Shown here: positions 41,653 through 50,114 of the stretch, piece after piece
Layout: the number at the start of each line of letters is the position of its first letter
Numbering within the stretch: the first letter of the stretch is position 1
Assembly (NCBI RefSeq): GCF_900636965.1
Contig: NZ_LR134331.1
Location: 496,001-560,000 of the forward strand
Source of the DNA: Lacticaseibacillus rhamnosus
GTDB lineage: Bacteria > Bacillota > Bacilli > Lactobacillales > Lactobacillaceae
Length of the DNA: 64,000 bases
Reading direction: 5' to 3'
Notes under the pieces: generated by a model
The model's input: only the letters and a program-made list of their open reading frames with translations
Told to the model about the DNA's origin: nothing
Databases searched by the model: none
Program-made: the position numbers and the translations under genes

Positions 41653-42405
41653 GTGAAATTTAAGATTGGTATTCCCACCGATGAACTCATTGAAATTAAT
41701 CCTATCATGCCGAACAATCATCCGGCTTATGCACCACATGATGTCAAAGAAGCTTTCATTAAATTAGGCGCGATACCGTTGATCATCGCTTTTCCGGATG
41801 ATGTCAGCAAGGTTGACCAGCTGGCACAAGATTATGTGCAGCTGATTGACGGCCTGATGTTGCCAGGTGGACCGGATGTGGACCCAACGTTTTACGGGGA
41901 AGAGCCACATCCGAAGATTGGGATGACGCTGTACCAGAAAGATCGTTTTGAAATTGCCTTGATTAAGGCGGCGTTGGCTGCGGACAAGCCGATTTTCGGC
42001 ATTTGCCGCGGGATTCAGATTATGAACGTGGCGATGGGTGGAACGTTGTATCAGGATCTTGAGAGTCAGTATCCGGAGTTGAAAATCCAACACCCACAAG
42101 CCACACTGGGGCAATTTGCGACCCACCATGTCGAATTGACCGCTGGCAGCAAATTGGCCAAGCTTTACGGGCAGTCAACGATTAAAGTTAACTCGCGCCA
42201 TCACCAAGCTGTTAAAGCGGTGGGTAAGGGATTGAAAGTGACGGCGGTTGCACCGGATGGCGTGATTGAAGGCATGGAATCCACAGATACCGATCTCTTC
42301 CTCGGCGTTCAATGGCATCCGGAAAACATGTGGCAACAGGAAGATCCGCAGCAGTTAGTTGTCTTTCAGGACTTTCTGGATCGAATCGCTGCTCATCGCA
42401 AGTAA
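41653..42405 (+). CDS. Class I glutamine amidotransferase-like hydrolase (PuuD type)
   Basis: The 250-residue protein shows the nucleophile Cys118 in FGICRGIQIMN and the His/Glu pair in GVQWHPE, plus MLPGGPDVDPTFYGEEPHP, diagnostic of gamma-glutamyl-gamma-aminobutyrate hydrolase-like proteins. It probably cleaves gamma-glutamyl amides. I prefer the GTG at 41653 (product MKFKIGIPTDEL, AAGG upstream); a TTG at 41578 would add 25 residues. A glutamine-synthetase-like gene 1.9 kb on could make the substrate. Confidence 0.85.
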   Translation: MKFKIGIPTDELIEINPIMPNNHPAYAPHDVKEAFIKLGAIPLIIAFPDDVSKVDQLAQDYVQLIDGLMLPGGPDVDPTFYGEEPHPKIGMTLYQKDRFEIALIKAALAADKPIFGICRGIQIMNVAMGGTLYQDLESQYPELKIQHPQATLGQFATHHVELTAGSKLAKLYGQSTIKVNSRHHQAVKAVGKGLKVTAVAPDGVIEGMESTDTDLFLGVQWHPENMWQQEDPQQLVVFQDFLDRIAAHRK

Positions 42406-42450
42406 ATCAGCTGGCCAGCTAGCACACGCATCATGGTGAAAATTGAATCT

Positions 42451-42486
42451 AAAAAGCCGTCTCCAGTTTGGATGGCGGCTTTTTAG
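42451..42486. terminator. Bidirectional terminator between convergent genes
   Basis: AAAAAGCCGTC and GGCGGCTTTTT pair with T-runs on both strands, between the amidotransferase and AbiEii genes. Confidence 0.75.
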
Positions 42487-42491
42487 ATTTT

Positions 42492-43367
42492 CTATTTCTC
42501 GGTTTGCGGCGCGCTAAAAATTTGGGTAAGTTGTTTCCTTGCACTGTCTAACACGCGAGTAAAGCGGATATCTTGCGCAAATTTCTTTGTTTGCTGATAG
42601 CTTTTCCAAGATAGTGCCATTCCAGGTGCTGTTTTGAGTTCTTCGAGTATGGCTTCTCCCTGACTTAACGTGAGATTACCGATCTTTTTTGCTTTAGCTG
42701 TTTCGTGAAAGGCTTTGATCAACTGTTGATGGTCTAAGTCGATTGATATTAGTGTACTGAGAGCCCAAATGTCATAGAAGTCTTTGGCTCTGGTATTGTT
42801 GGGACCCTTTTGGTAGATCGTTATCAATTTATCAGCCATGATTTGTTCTTGAGGAAAGGCGTTTATTGTAATTTTGTCATGCGCGTCAATAAAGTTAGTA
42901 TGCACAAACTTTATTGGATTAGGGTAAATCACGTCACCTGTTGAAATATCAATATTCAGTTTTGATCGTGTTTTTCCCATTGTTCCAATGACACCCAAGC
43001 GGAATCCGGGATATTTATTTTCATTCATTTCTGACTTTACTTGCGTGATTTCAAAATGAATTGGTCCTTCCGCGTGCTCAAAGATGTCAAAAAAGATTTT
43101 TTTGAGTTCGTCAGCGTTTAAGCTGTAATGATTTAAAGTTACGTCGAGATCAGTTGTTGTTCGTAAGGGGGCGCCGATTAATGTCATAATCTCAAAGCCC
43201 CCTTTAAAGACAAAATCACTTCTGTACTTTGATTCAGAAATCTGGCGCAAAAGTTCCTGCAGTCGAAAGAGCAGCTGTAGGTCCTGACGCGGCACTCCAA
43301 GAGAATCTGCTGATTTGTTAATGCGATTAGCAATCATTTGGGGAGATAGATTAGCATACGGCGGCAT
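42492..43367 (-). CDS. AbiEii-type nucleotidyltransferase toxin
   Basis: The 291-residue protein has the AbiEii (DUF1814) core: FVFKGGFEIMTLIGAPLRTTTDLDVTLN with the GG-x-TDLD nucleotidyltransferase motif. IMADKLITIYQKGPNNTRAKDFYDIWAL follows, as usual in the family. AbiEii uses NTPs to modify its target (tRNA in related enzymes) and arrests growth during phage infection. Its ATG overlaps the AbiEi stop by one base (TAATG). Full length. Confidence 0.9.
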   Translation of the reverse strand: MPPYANLSPQMIANRINKSADSLGVPRQDLQLLFRLQELLRQISESKYRSDFVFKGGFEIMTLIGAPLRTTTDLDVTLNHYSLNADELKKIFFDIFEHAEGPIHFEITQVKSEMNENKYPGFRLGVIGTMGKTRSKLNIDISTGDVIYPNPIKFVHTNFIDAHDKITINAFPQEQIMADKLITIYQKGPNNTRAKDFYDIWALSTLISIDLDHQQLIKAFHETAKAKKIGNLTLSQGEAILEELKTAPGMALSWKSYQQTKKFAQDIRFTRVLDSARKQLTQIFSAPQTEK

Positions 43368-43963
43368 TAGGCTAGTACCTCCAGTAATTTAAAGATGTCG
43401 CTCTGCGGATATAGTTGCTCTTTAAGTTTTTTAAGCCGCTTATAGGAATTGACGTTATTGCCATATTCGTACATGTAATTGTTAATTGCTTCTTTGCGCG
43501 AGTATGGGGCAACATCTGATCGTTCCCAGAATTCAAGTAAGGTTCGTTCCACCGAATAAGCCGGCACTAGTCCCATGTTGGGCGTTTGGACTGATGTGAT
43601 ACCTGGAAAATAACGGTCGGGGACATAGTAAATCGGCACAATACCATGCTCAGCTAAACGGGGATTACTGTAACCATGTGGAAAAGCCATGATGAATCGG
43701 TCAGGCAGTTGATCGGTTAATCCATGCAGAAACAAGGCTGTATCAAGAGCAAAGACGCCTTTTGTATAGCGCTGCGATAAAACTTCAAAGTCATCCCATG
43801 TGTACCCGTTCTCAACATAAACGCCGCGCGCCTCTCGCAAGATTTTTCCATTTTTGACGGCTTGATTAAGCGTAGAGGAGGAGACACCAAAACGCTTGGC
43901 TGTGCCGCTAACAAAAGTGTGATGTTCCTGTAATAACGCATTGAGGCCGCTCGCAACACCCAT
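43367..43963 (-). CDS. AbiEi-type antitoxin
   Basis: The 198-residue protein starts MGVASGLNALLQE. An N-terminal winged helix (HTFVSGTAKRFGVSSSTLNQAVKNGKI) is followed by the AbiEi C-terminal domain (FALDTALFLHGLTDQLPDRF; YSVERTLLEFWER). It represses its operon and neutralises AbiEii, a type IV arrangement. The ATG at 43963 has AAAGGAGAG upstream. With AbiEii it forms a complete abortive-infection toxin-antitoxin pair. Confidence 0.88.
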   Translation of the reverse strand: MGVASGLNALLQEHHTFVSGTAKRFGVSSSTLNQAVKNGKILREARGVYVENGYTWDDFEVLSQRYTKGVFALDTALFLHGLTDQLPDRFIMAFPHGYSNPRLAEHGIVPIYYVPDRYFPGITSVQTPNMGLVPAYSVERTLLEFWERSDVAPYSRKEAINNYMYEYGNNVNSYKRLKKLKEQLYPQSDIFKLLEVLA

Positions 43964-44210
43964 AAGAGGCTCTCCTTTCGAGTTGGCTTTATATACATCA
44001 AATATATCATATGTAGTATATATAAACAAACCAACTTTCTTATAGAGATTTACTTTTGCTGTAGGATGCAAGGGGAGATGTGTCTAAGTTGAGCAGTGTC
44101 GTTAAGAGTAATGCCAGTTTCTTAACAAGATGTTTAGAGGAGATTCGAAAGGCAATTTTCAGAAATTCTTTCATTTCACCAATAATCATGTAAGATTGAA
44201 GCCGAGTGAT

Positions 44211-44220
44211 GTTACGTAAC
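44211..44220. promoter_or_regulatory. Palindrome upstream of the glutamine-synthetase-like gene
   Basis: GTTACGTAAC is a perfect 10-base palindrome 50 bases before the start at 44270. It could be an operator. It does not fit the GlnR/TnrA spacing (TGTnAn7TnACA). Confidence 0.35.
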
Positions 44221-44269
44221 GGGTGTTGTTTAAGACGGCAAGCATGATGAAAAGGGGCTGAGGTTAGCA

Positions 44270-45613
44270 ATGAATGAAGAAGCTGTGATTGAGCAATTGA
44301 CAGAAAAGCAAACCGAGCTGATCGAGTTTCTGTATGTGGATTATAACGGCCTGACACGAGGAAAGGTGATTCCACTAGCAAGTTTGAAAGCTAAACTGGC
44401 AGATGGCATTGGCTTGACCAAGGCAACCTTGAATGTCAGCGAGCGCGATACGATTTTACCGGTGCAGGATATGACGCCAATCGGGGAGTTGCGGCTGGTT
44501 GGCGATCCGGCTTCGGCCCATGTGCTGCCATATATGCCGCAAGTAGCCACTTTAATGGGTGACATTTATAACCTCGATAAAACGCCTTATGCATCAGATC
44601 CGCGGTCGATATTGAAGCGTGTTGTTGAGCAGCTTGCGGATGCTGGGTTCAGTGTGAAAATGACCTATGAAAACGAGTTTGAGTTATTTACTGGCGACAA
44701 GGATCATCGGGAGCCTGCGATGCCGCGGGTTGCTTTTTCAACTGAGTCAATGGACTTTGCTTATCCTTTTATTCTCAAAGCGATTAATCAGCTTCAACAA
44801 GTCGGGATTATGCCGAATGCGTATTATCCGGAAGGCGGGATTGGCCAGCATGAATTGAGCATGTTGCCGCAAGATCCGGTAACGGCCGCGGATAATGAAG
44901 TGATTTATAAGCGGATTATCAAAAATACGGCTAAGGATTTCGATCTCTATGCATCCTTTGCACCAAAACCGCTTGTGGATTCGGCTGGCTCCGGAGCGCA
45001 CATTCACTTTTCGTTGTGGCAAGACCAAAAAGATGCTTTTTTTGATGACGATGCGCCGATGCATTTGTCGCAGACCGGTCAGTATTTTGTGGGGGGCATT
45101 TTGAAACATATTCAAGGTTTGCTGGCATTAACCTGTCCGTCAGTCAATTCGTATCAACGCCTCGCCCCGGGACATTGGAGTAGTGCTTATGCGACATATG
45201 GTCAGGATAATCGCGAAGCCGCCGTGCGAATTCCGTCAACGGCCTGGAGCGATCCAGCCAGCTCGATGAACATTGAATTAAAAGCGAGTGACGCCACGGC
45301 CAATCCATACTTAGCGTTTGCAGGGCTATTAGCGGCCGGACTTGATGGCATCACCCACCAACTGCAACCTGGTGACTATTGCGATGTCGATCCGGCCAGC
45401 CTTAGCGATGCGGAACGCGCGGCAAAAGGTATCCGACGCTTGCCGCGAACATTAGGTCAGGCAGTTGATGCATTTGTGGCGGATCCGCTATTTCAGGATT
45501 TGTTCGGCGCTCAGCTGGTAGATGCTTATGCAAAAATCAAGCGTGAAGATGACCACTACTATGGCAAGTTGGAACTGGAAAAGATTGCCGCATTGCATCG
45601 GGAATTGTATTGA
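44270..45613 (+). CDS. Glutamine-synthetase-like ligase (gamma-glutamyl-amine synthetase/FluG C-terminal type)
   Basis: The 447-residue protein has the GS catalytic fold: FLYVDYNGLTRGKVIP, YENEFELF (metal Glu), GIGQHELSM, GSGAHIHFSLWQ, and the adenylylation-side NREAAVRIPS with ELKASDATANPYLAFA. It is shorter and divergent from true GlnA (no typical MCD motif found). It sits with a FluG-type amidohydrolase and an amino-acid permease and near a PuuD-like hydrolase. A role in gamma-glutamylation of an amine or polyamine is therefore more likely than ammonia assimilation. Substrate not determined. Confidence 0.8.
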   Translation: MNEEAVIEQLTEKQTELIEFLYVDYNGLTRGKVIPLASLKAKLADGIGLTKATLNVSERDTILPVQDMTPIGELRLVGDPASAHVLPYMPQVATLMGDIYNLDKTPYASDPRSILKRVVEQLADAGFSVKMTYENEFELFTGDKDHREPAMPRVAFSTESMDFAYPFILKAINQLQQVGIMPNAYYPEGGIGQHELSMLPQDPVTAADNEVIYKRIIKNTAKDFDLYASFAPKPLVDSAGSGAHIHFSLWQDQKDAFFDDDAPMHLSQTGQYFVGGILKHIQGLLALTCPSVNSYQRLAPGHWSSAYATYGQDNREAAVRIPSTAWSDPASSMNIELKASDATANPYLAFAGLLAAGLDGITHQLQPGDYCDVDPASLSDAERAAKGIRRLPRTLGQAVDAFVADPLFQDLFGAQLVDAYAKIKREDDHYYGKLELEKIAALHRELY

Positions 45614-45682
45614 TTGTAGGAAAATTTTAAGCCAGCGCCGATCCGTACGATTTCATTTACCCGCACCGGATCACGCTCACCA

Positions 45683-45801
45683 TAACGCGTTCACCGGCGC
45701 AGAAGTCTGCGTGTAAGGACCTTGGTCGCAATGACCAAACCCGGGTCATCACGCCCAAGGCCGCTTACACTCCGACTTCTACCGCGCCGGATCACGCTCA
45801 C
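45683..45801. repeat. Palindromic intergenic element, copy 2 (upstream of the amidohydrolase)
   Basis: It has the same long hairpin as at 18842-18957 and 61209-61328. Arms here are ACCGGCGC/GCGCCGGA, AGAAGTC/GACTTCT, GTGTAAG/CTTACAC, CCTTGG/CCAAGG and ATGACC/GGTCAT. A small related hairpin (AGCGCCGATCCG with CGGATCACGCT, 45634-45678) lies just before it. It ends 22 bases before the next start codon. Confidence 0.85.
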
Positions 45802-45822
45802 TTTCTTTGAGGAGGTTTCATT

Positions 45823-46965
45823 TTGGACGACTTAACGGAATTTGTCGACCAAGTCCCATTGTTGGACCATCACTGTCACTTTTTGATTAATGGCAAAGTG
45901 CCGGATCGGGATGAACGATTGGCACAGGTTTCGACTGAAGCGGATAATGATTATCCCTTAGCCGATACCAAAAACCGCCTTGCTTATCATGGCTTTTTGG
46001 CTTTAGCAAAGCAGTTTGCCCTTGATGCCAAGCACCCGTTAGCAGCGATGAATGATCCGGGGTATGCAACCTATAATCAGCGCATTTTTAGCTATTATCA
46101 TTTTCAGGAGTTGTTGATTGATACTGGATTTGTGCCCGATGATGCGATTTTGGATTTAGATGAAACCGCTAAATTGACTGGGGTTCCGGTTAAAGCCATT
46201 TATCGGCTGGAGACGCATGCTGAAGCGCTGATGTTGCAGCATGATAACTTTGCTGCGTGGTGGCAGGCGTTGCGTGATGATATTCGCCAAGCTAAAGAAC
46301 GTGGTTTTGTCGGATTTAAGTCGATTGCGGCTTACCGCGTGGGCTTGCACATTGAGCCGGTTAATCTGATGGAAGCGGCAGCAGGGTTTGATACCTGGAA
46401 ACAGTCTGGTGAAACCCGGCTGACGTCAAAGCCGTTGATTGATTACATCTTGTACCACGCGGCGCCGCTAATTATCGCCCAAGACCTGCCGCTTCAGTTT
46501 CATGTTGGTTATGGCGACGCGGATACGGATATGTATCTAGGTAACCCGCTGTTGATGCGCGACTTTTTAAATGCGTTTGCGAAAAAAGGGCTTAAAGTCG
46601 TTTTATTACATTGTTACCCGTATCAGCGGGAGGCTGGTTATCTCGCCAGTGTCTTTCCAAATTTGTATTTTGATATTTCGCTGTTGGACAATCTTGGTCC
46701 CAGCGGCGTGCGGCGGGTGTTCAATGAGGCAGTTGAACTGGCGCCGTATACCCGGATACTATTTGCGTCTGATGCGAGCACGTATCCGGAAATGTACGGC
46801 TTAGCGGCGCAGCAATTTAAGCAGGCACTCATCGCGCATTTTTCACCGTTGCCATTTGTCGATTTAGCCCAGAAAAAAGCGTGGATCAACGCCATCTGCT
46901 GGGAAACCGCGGCTAAGCTCTACCACCAAGAGGATGAGTTTAAGCCCACAGATCCGCACCGCTAA
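45823..46965 (+). CDS. Amidohydrolase family protein (FluG N-terminal type)
   Basis: The 380-residue TIM-barrel hydrolase has the metal-binding HxH in LLDHHCHF, FHVGYGDADTDM, VLLHCYPYQREAGYLA, YFDISLLD and FASDASTYPEMYGLA, as in the Amidohydro_2 domain of FluG. The TTG start at 45823 follows GAGGAGG. In FluG proteins this domain is fused to a glutamine-synthetase-like domain; here the two are separate neighbours. It may hydrolyse the gamma-glutamyl product or a related amide (inference). Confidence 0.82.
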   Translation: MDDLTEFVDQVPLLDHHCHFLINGKVPDRDERLAQVSTEADNDYPLADTKNRLAYHGFLALAKQFALDAKHPLAAMNDPGYATYNQRIFSYYHFQELLIDTGFVPDDAILDLDETAKLTGVPVKAIYRLETHAEALMLQHDNFAAWWQALRDDIRQAKERGFVGFKSIAAYRVGLHIEPVNLMEAAAGFDTWKQSGETRLTSKPLIDYILYHAAPLIIAQDLPLQFHVGYGDADTDMYLGNPLLMRDFLNAFAKKGLKVVLLHCYPYQREAGYLASVFPNLYFDISLLDNLGPSGVRRVFNEAVELAPYTRILFASDASTYPEMYGLAAQQFKQALIAHFSPLPFVDLAQKKAWINAICWETAAKLYHQEDEFKPTDPHR

Positions 46966-47001
46966 AAGCGAGTTTGCTAATAGAGGAGAAACAAACCCAT
47001 T

Positions 47002-48356
47002 ATGGAAAAACGTAAAAAATTAACCTTACTTGAGGTCTTTGGTCTTTCAATCGCCATGGTTGCTCCCACTGGCGCCATGTCGTTTAACACCGCAAGTGCC
47101 GCCGCAATGCCGGGATCAATATGCCAATTGCTTTCTTGCTTGGTGGCATTGGTGTCTTGTTTGTGGCCATTTCGTTTGTTGAGCTAGGCAAGCGCATCCC
47201 TGGCGATGGTTCGGCATATGCTTACAATGCCAAAGCGCTTGGCGAAAAGGCCGGCTTCATTTCCGGCTGGTTGTTGGTGCTGACCTACGTGACCTTTGTG
47301 TTCAGTTCCGGCGCCATTGTCGGAAACTTTGCCAATGTCTTTCTAAGTCACTTAGGCATCCATTTGCCAGTCAATTTATACAATATTATCGTCCTGTTGT
47401 TAGGGGGCTGGCTCAGTCATAAAGGCATTGAGTTCTCCACTCGTTTGACCTTGGTGCTGGAATTGCTGGCGGCTTTAGTGTTGAGTGTGTTGACTGTCGT
47501 GATTATTTTCTCCGGCGGTCGCAGCGGTAATTCGGTGCAGCCGTTGATCCCTCAGCCCCACATGGCAACTGGCTTAGGCATGGGGATGGTGTTTGCTCTG
47601 ATGTCATTTGCCGGGTTTGAAGGTTCAGCAACCATTGCTCCGCGCGCCACGAATCCACGCAAGGCGATCAGTATTGCGCTGCTAGGTGCGGTAAGCTTTG
47701 CGGCAATTTTCTATTTCTTGGTGAGTTACGCGGAAGTCATCGGTTTTGGCTCGGCACACATTGGCGATCTTGCCAAAAGTACCGCGCCAATGAACTTCCT
47801 GGCGACCCATTATCTCGGCACCAACGCGGCGATCTTTATGGACTTTGCCGCCATGGTGAGCTACTTTGCCTGTTACTTCGGCGCACTCAATGCTGGGGCC
47901 TTCATGCTGGAAGCACTTGGGAAAAGTGGGTATCTGCATCCATGGTTGGCGGAAGAAACCGGGGACAAGCAGACGCCGACGCATGCGCTTGATAGCATCA
48001 CGGGGCTGGCGTTGATTGTGTATGTCATTTTTGCAATCGGCTTGGGCGTTAGTGCCAGTGATATGTACAACTGGTTTGGTACGATTGGGATGCTGGGCTT
48101 GCTGACAGTGTATGTGCTGGTGAATATTGGCGCGATTGTTTATTTCCGCAAAGATAAAGGCCGCTCAATGTTCAAACATGTGCTTGCTCCTGTCATTGGG
48201 ATTCTGGTCCTCATCTATCCTATCTACACCAGTCTTTGGCCCATTCCGGCATTTCCAATGAACACCTTCCCGTACATTGCAATCGCTTGGTTCCTCATTG
48301 GCCTCTGGGTGGCAGCAAAACGGCGTAAGGTCACAACGCGGCTAGAAGATTTTTAA
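47002..48356 (+). pseudogene. APC-family amino acid/amine permease, frameshifted
   Basis: Frame one (47002) gives MEKRKKLTLLEVFGLSIAMVAPTGAMSFNTASAAAM and then shifts. The second frame resumes ..AGINMPIAFLLGGIGVLF and runs to 48356 with the normal remaining helices of an APC permease (RIPGDGSAYAYNAKALG; GFEGSATIAPRATNPRKA). Restoring one G in ATG-CCGGG at 47107-47114 (ATG GCC GGG ATC) would rejoin them as AMAGINMP, so a single-base deletion is the likely cause. A sequencing error is possible. If real, import of the amine or amino acid of this cluster is lost; a protein restarted at 47121 would lack helix 1. Confidence 0.82.
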
Positions 48357-48374
48357 ATCATTCCTGAATCCATC

Positions 48375-48413
48375 AAAAAACGCCTGCCATCATCGCGATG
48401 CAGGCGTTTTTTT
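48375..48413 (+). terminator. Terminator after the permease
   Basis: AAACGCCTGC pairs with GCAGGCGTTT, then TTTT. Runs of A on the other side allow use in both directions. Confidence 0.85.
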
Positions 48414-48465
48414 GATCCCATATTGGGTGTCTAAACTAGAGACATTTTCAAAATCGTCAGCGGTT

Positions 48466-48891
48466 TTAGTCAGTCCCCGCGACTTTTTCATGGGCTGTGC
48501 CGGTTTTGACGTATTTTTCCGTGCCATCAGCAACGGCCTGGCGATAATAATGCTGCTTGTATTCAATCGTGTTAAGGGTTTGGCGCAGTTGCTGCATTTG
48601 AGTTTCAACGGACTCATGAAGATGATTGAAAAAGTCCAGCCGCTTTTCCAGTGTCGTGTCGCCTTCCAGCGTCCACTGCATGAAGGTGCGGATATCTTTA
48701 ATCGACATGCCAGCAGTTTTGAGACAGTTGATCATTTCCAGCGCGCCGAGATTGTGGTCGTCAAAACAGCGAACCCCGGCAGGATCTTTCTTGAGATCGG
48801 GAATGAGACCTTCTTTATCATAGTAGCGGATGGTGGGGACGGAGAGATGCGTGATGGCAGCGACTTCGCCAATCGAATAAGATACGGACAT
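48466..48891 (-). CDS. MerR-family transcriptional regulator
   Basis: The 141-residue protein has a MerR winged HTH (YSIGEVAAITHLSVPTIRYYDKEGLIP, residues ~4-30). An RF-type wing follows (VRCFDDHNLGALEMINCLKTAGMSIKDIRTFM), then a coiled coil with TLEKRLDFFNHLHESVETQMQQLRQTL. It resembles the AdhR-like aldehyde-responsive group. The ATG at 48891 has GGAGG upstream. It is divergent from the aldo/keto reductase, with a palindromic operator between. Confidence 0.88.
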   Translation of the reverse strand: MSVSYSIGEVAAITHLSVPTIRYYDKEGLIPDLKKDPAGVRCFDDHNLGALEMINCLKTAGMSIKDIRTFMQWTLEGDTTLEKRLDFFNHLHESVETQMQQLRQTLNTIEYKQHYYRQAVADGTEKYVKTGTAHEKVAGTD

Positions 48892-48934
48892 ATGAACCTC
48901 CAATGGTGATGACTAAAGATAATTTAAAAAATAG

Positions 48935-48965
48935 TTGCCCTAAAGTTGACTTTAGGGGCTAGGCT
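48935..48965 (+). promoter_or_regulatory. MerR-type promoter with 19-bp spacer
   Basis: TTGCCC (48935-48940) and TAGGCT (48960-48965) are 19 bases apart. The palindrome CCCTAAAGT-TG-ACTTTAGGG (48938-48957, perfect 9-base arms) lies almost wholly between them. Over-long spacers holding a palindrome are the mark of promoters untwisted by MerR activators. An alternative -35 is TTGACT at 48946. Confidence 0.7.
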
Positions 48966-49068
48966 GAGTGTAGCACTTATCAAAACAAGTGCAAAAAAGT
49001 TGATCATGCTAGGGTGCTTTTTCAATTCGTTGAAAACACCCGGCGAAAGTCAAAAGAGGGATGAAAAC

Positions 49069-49935
49069 TTGTTAGAAGAAACGTATCTATTAGCCAATGG
49101 GGTTAAGATCCCTAAAATTGGTTTTGGCACTTGGATGATTGCAGACAATGCCGCTGCAGCAACGGCCGTGCACGAGGCGATCGACGCTGGTTACCGACAT
49201 ATCGATACAGCCGAAGCTTATGGTAATGAAGTCGGCGTGGGCGAAGGCGTGCGGGCAGCCGGTATTGCGCGGCAGGACATTTTCGTCAACACCAAGTTAG
49301 CCGCAGAGATCAAGGAACACGATGCAGCAGTTAAAGCAATTGACGAGTCGCTGCAAAAACTGAATTTGGATTATATCGACATGATGATCATTCACGCACC
49401 GAAGCCATGGGCAAAATACGATGAGCCTGACCGTTACTTTGAAGGCAACCTGGAAGCATGGCGGGCGCTGGAAGAAGCGTATAAAGCTGGCAAACTGAGG
49501 GCGATCGGTGTGTCTAATTTTGATCCCACCGATCTCAGGAATCTGTTGGATCATGCCGAGATTGCGCCAATGGTTGACCAAGTGTTAGCACACATTACCC
49601 AGACGCCGTTTAAAACAATTGAATTTGCCAAACAACATCATATTCTGGTTGAGGCATATTCACCGTTTGGACATGGTGAAATGTTCAAAAATCAGGCAAT
49701 TAAGCAGATGGCGGAAAAGTATCACGTTTCAGTGGCACAATTAGGGATGCGATATTTATTGCAGCTAGGCCTGTTACCGCTGCCGAAGACGGTCAAACCG
49801 GAACATATGAAGGCGAATGCCGAGGTTGACTTTGAGATCAATGAAACCGACATGTCGACGCTTGAACACATGAAGCCATTGACAGACTATGGTCAGTATC
49901 AGTCTTTCCCGGTTTATAGTGATCGGTTAAGTTGA
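49069..49935 (+). CDS. Aldo/keto reductase
   Basis: The 288-residue TIM-barrel oxidoreductase has the AKR tetrad region: Asp in HIDTAEAYGNE, Tyr in the same motif, Lys in VNTKLAAE, and His in MMIIHAPKPW. GVSNFDPTDLRNLL and the NADPH-binding end LPLPKTVKPEHMKANAEV follow. It reduces aldehydes and ketones in the cytosol. The TTG at 49069 with GAGGG upstream gives MLEETYLLANGVKIPKIGFG; the longer frame covers the promoter. It is driven by the MerR-type promoter upstream. Confidence 0.88.
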   Translation: MLEETYLLANGVKIPKIGFGTWMIADNAAAATAVHEAIDAGYRHIDTAEAYGNEVGVGEGVRAAGIARQDIFVNTKLAAEIKEHDAAVKAIDESLQKLNLDYIDMMIIHAPKPWAKYDEPDRYFEGNLEAWRALEEAYKAGKLRAIGVSNFDPTDLRNLLDHAEIAPMVDQVLAHITQTPFKTIEFAKQHHILVEAYSPFGHGEMFKNQAIKQMAEKYHVSVAQLGMRYLLQLGLLPLPKTVKPEHMKANAEVDFEINETDMSTLEHMKPLTDYGQYQSFPVYSDRLS

Positions 49936-50114
49936 GAACAGACTATTGATTGCGTACAGACCAACAAAAAAGAGCGGCAGTGAGTCGCTCGCTTTTGTTA
50001 GTCAACTTTAGACGCATACACTAACTTTTGTGAAGTTTTAAATACTGTTTCAGCCGCAATGCTTAGCGATTTGGTCCTGCTTTGATCACTCTTAGGCGTC
50101 TATATGCCAGCAAA

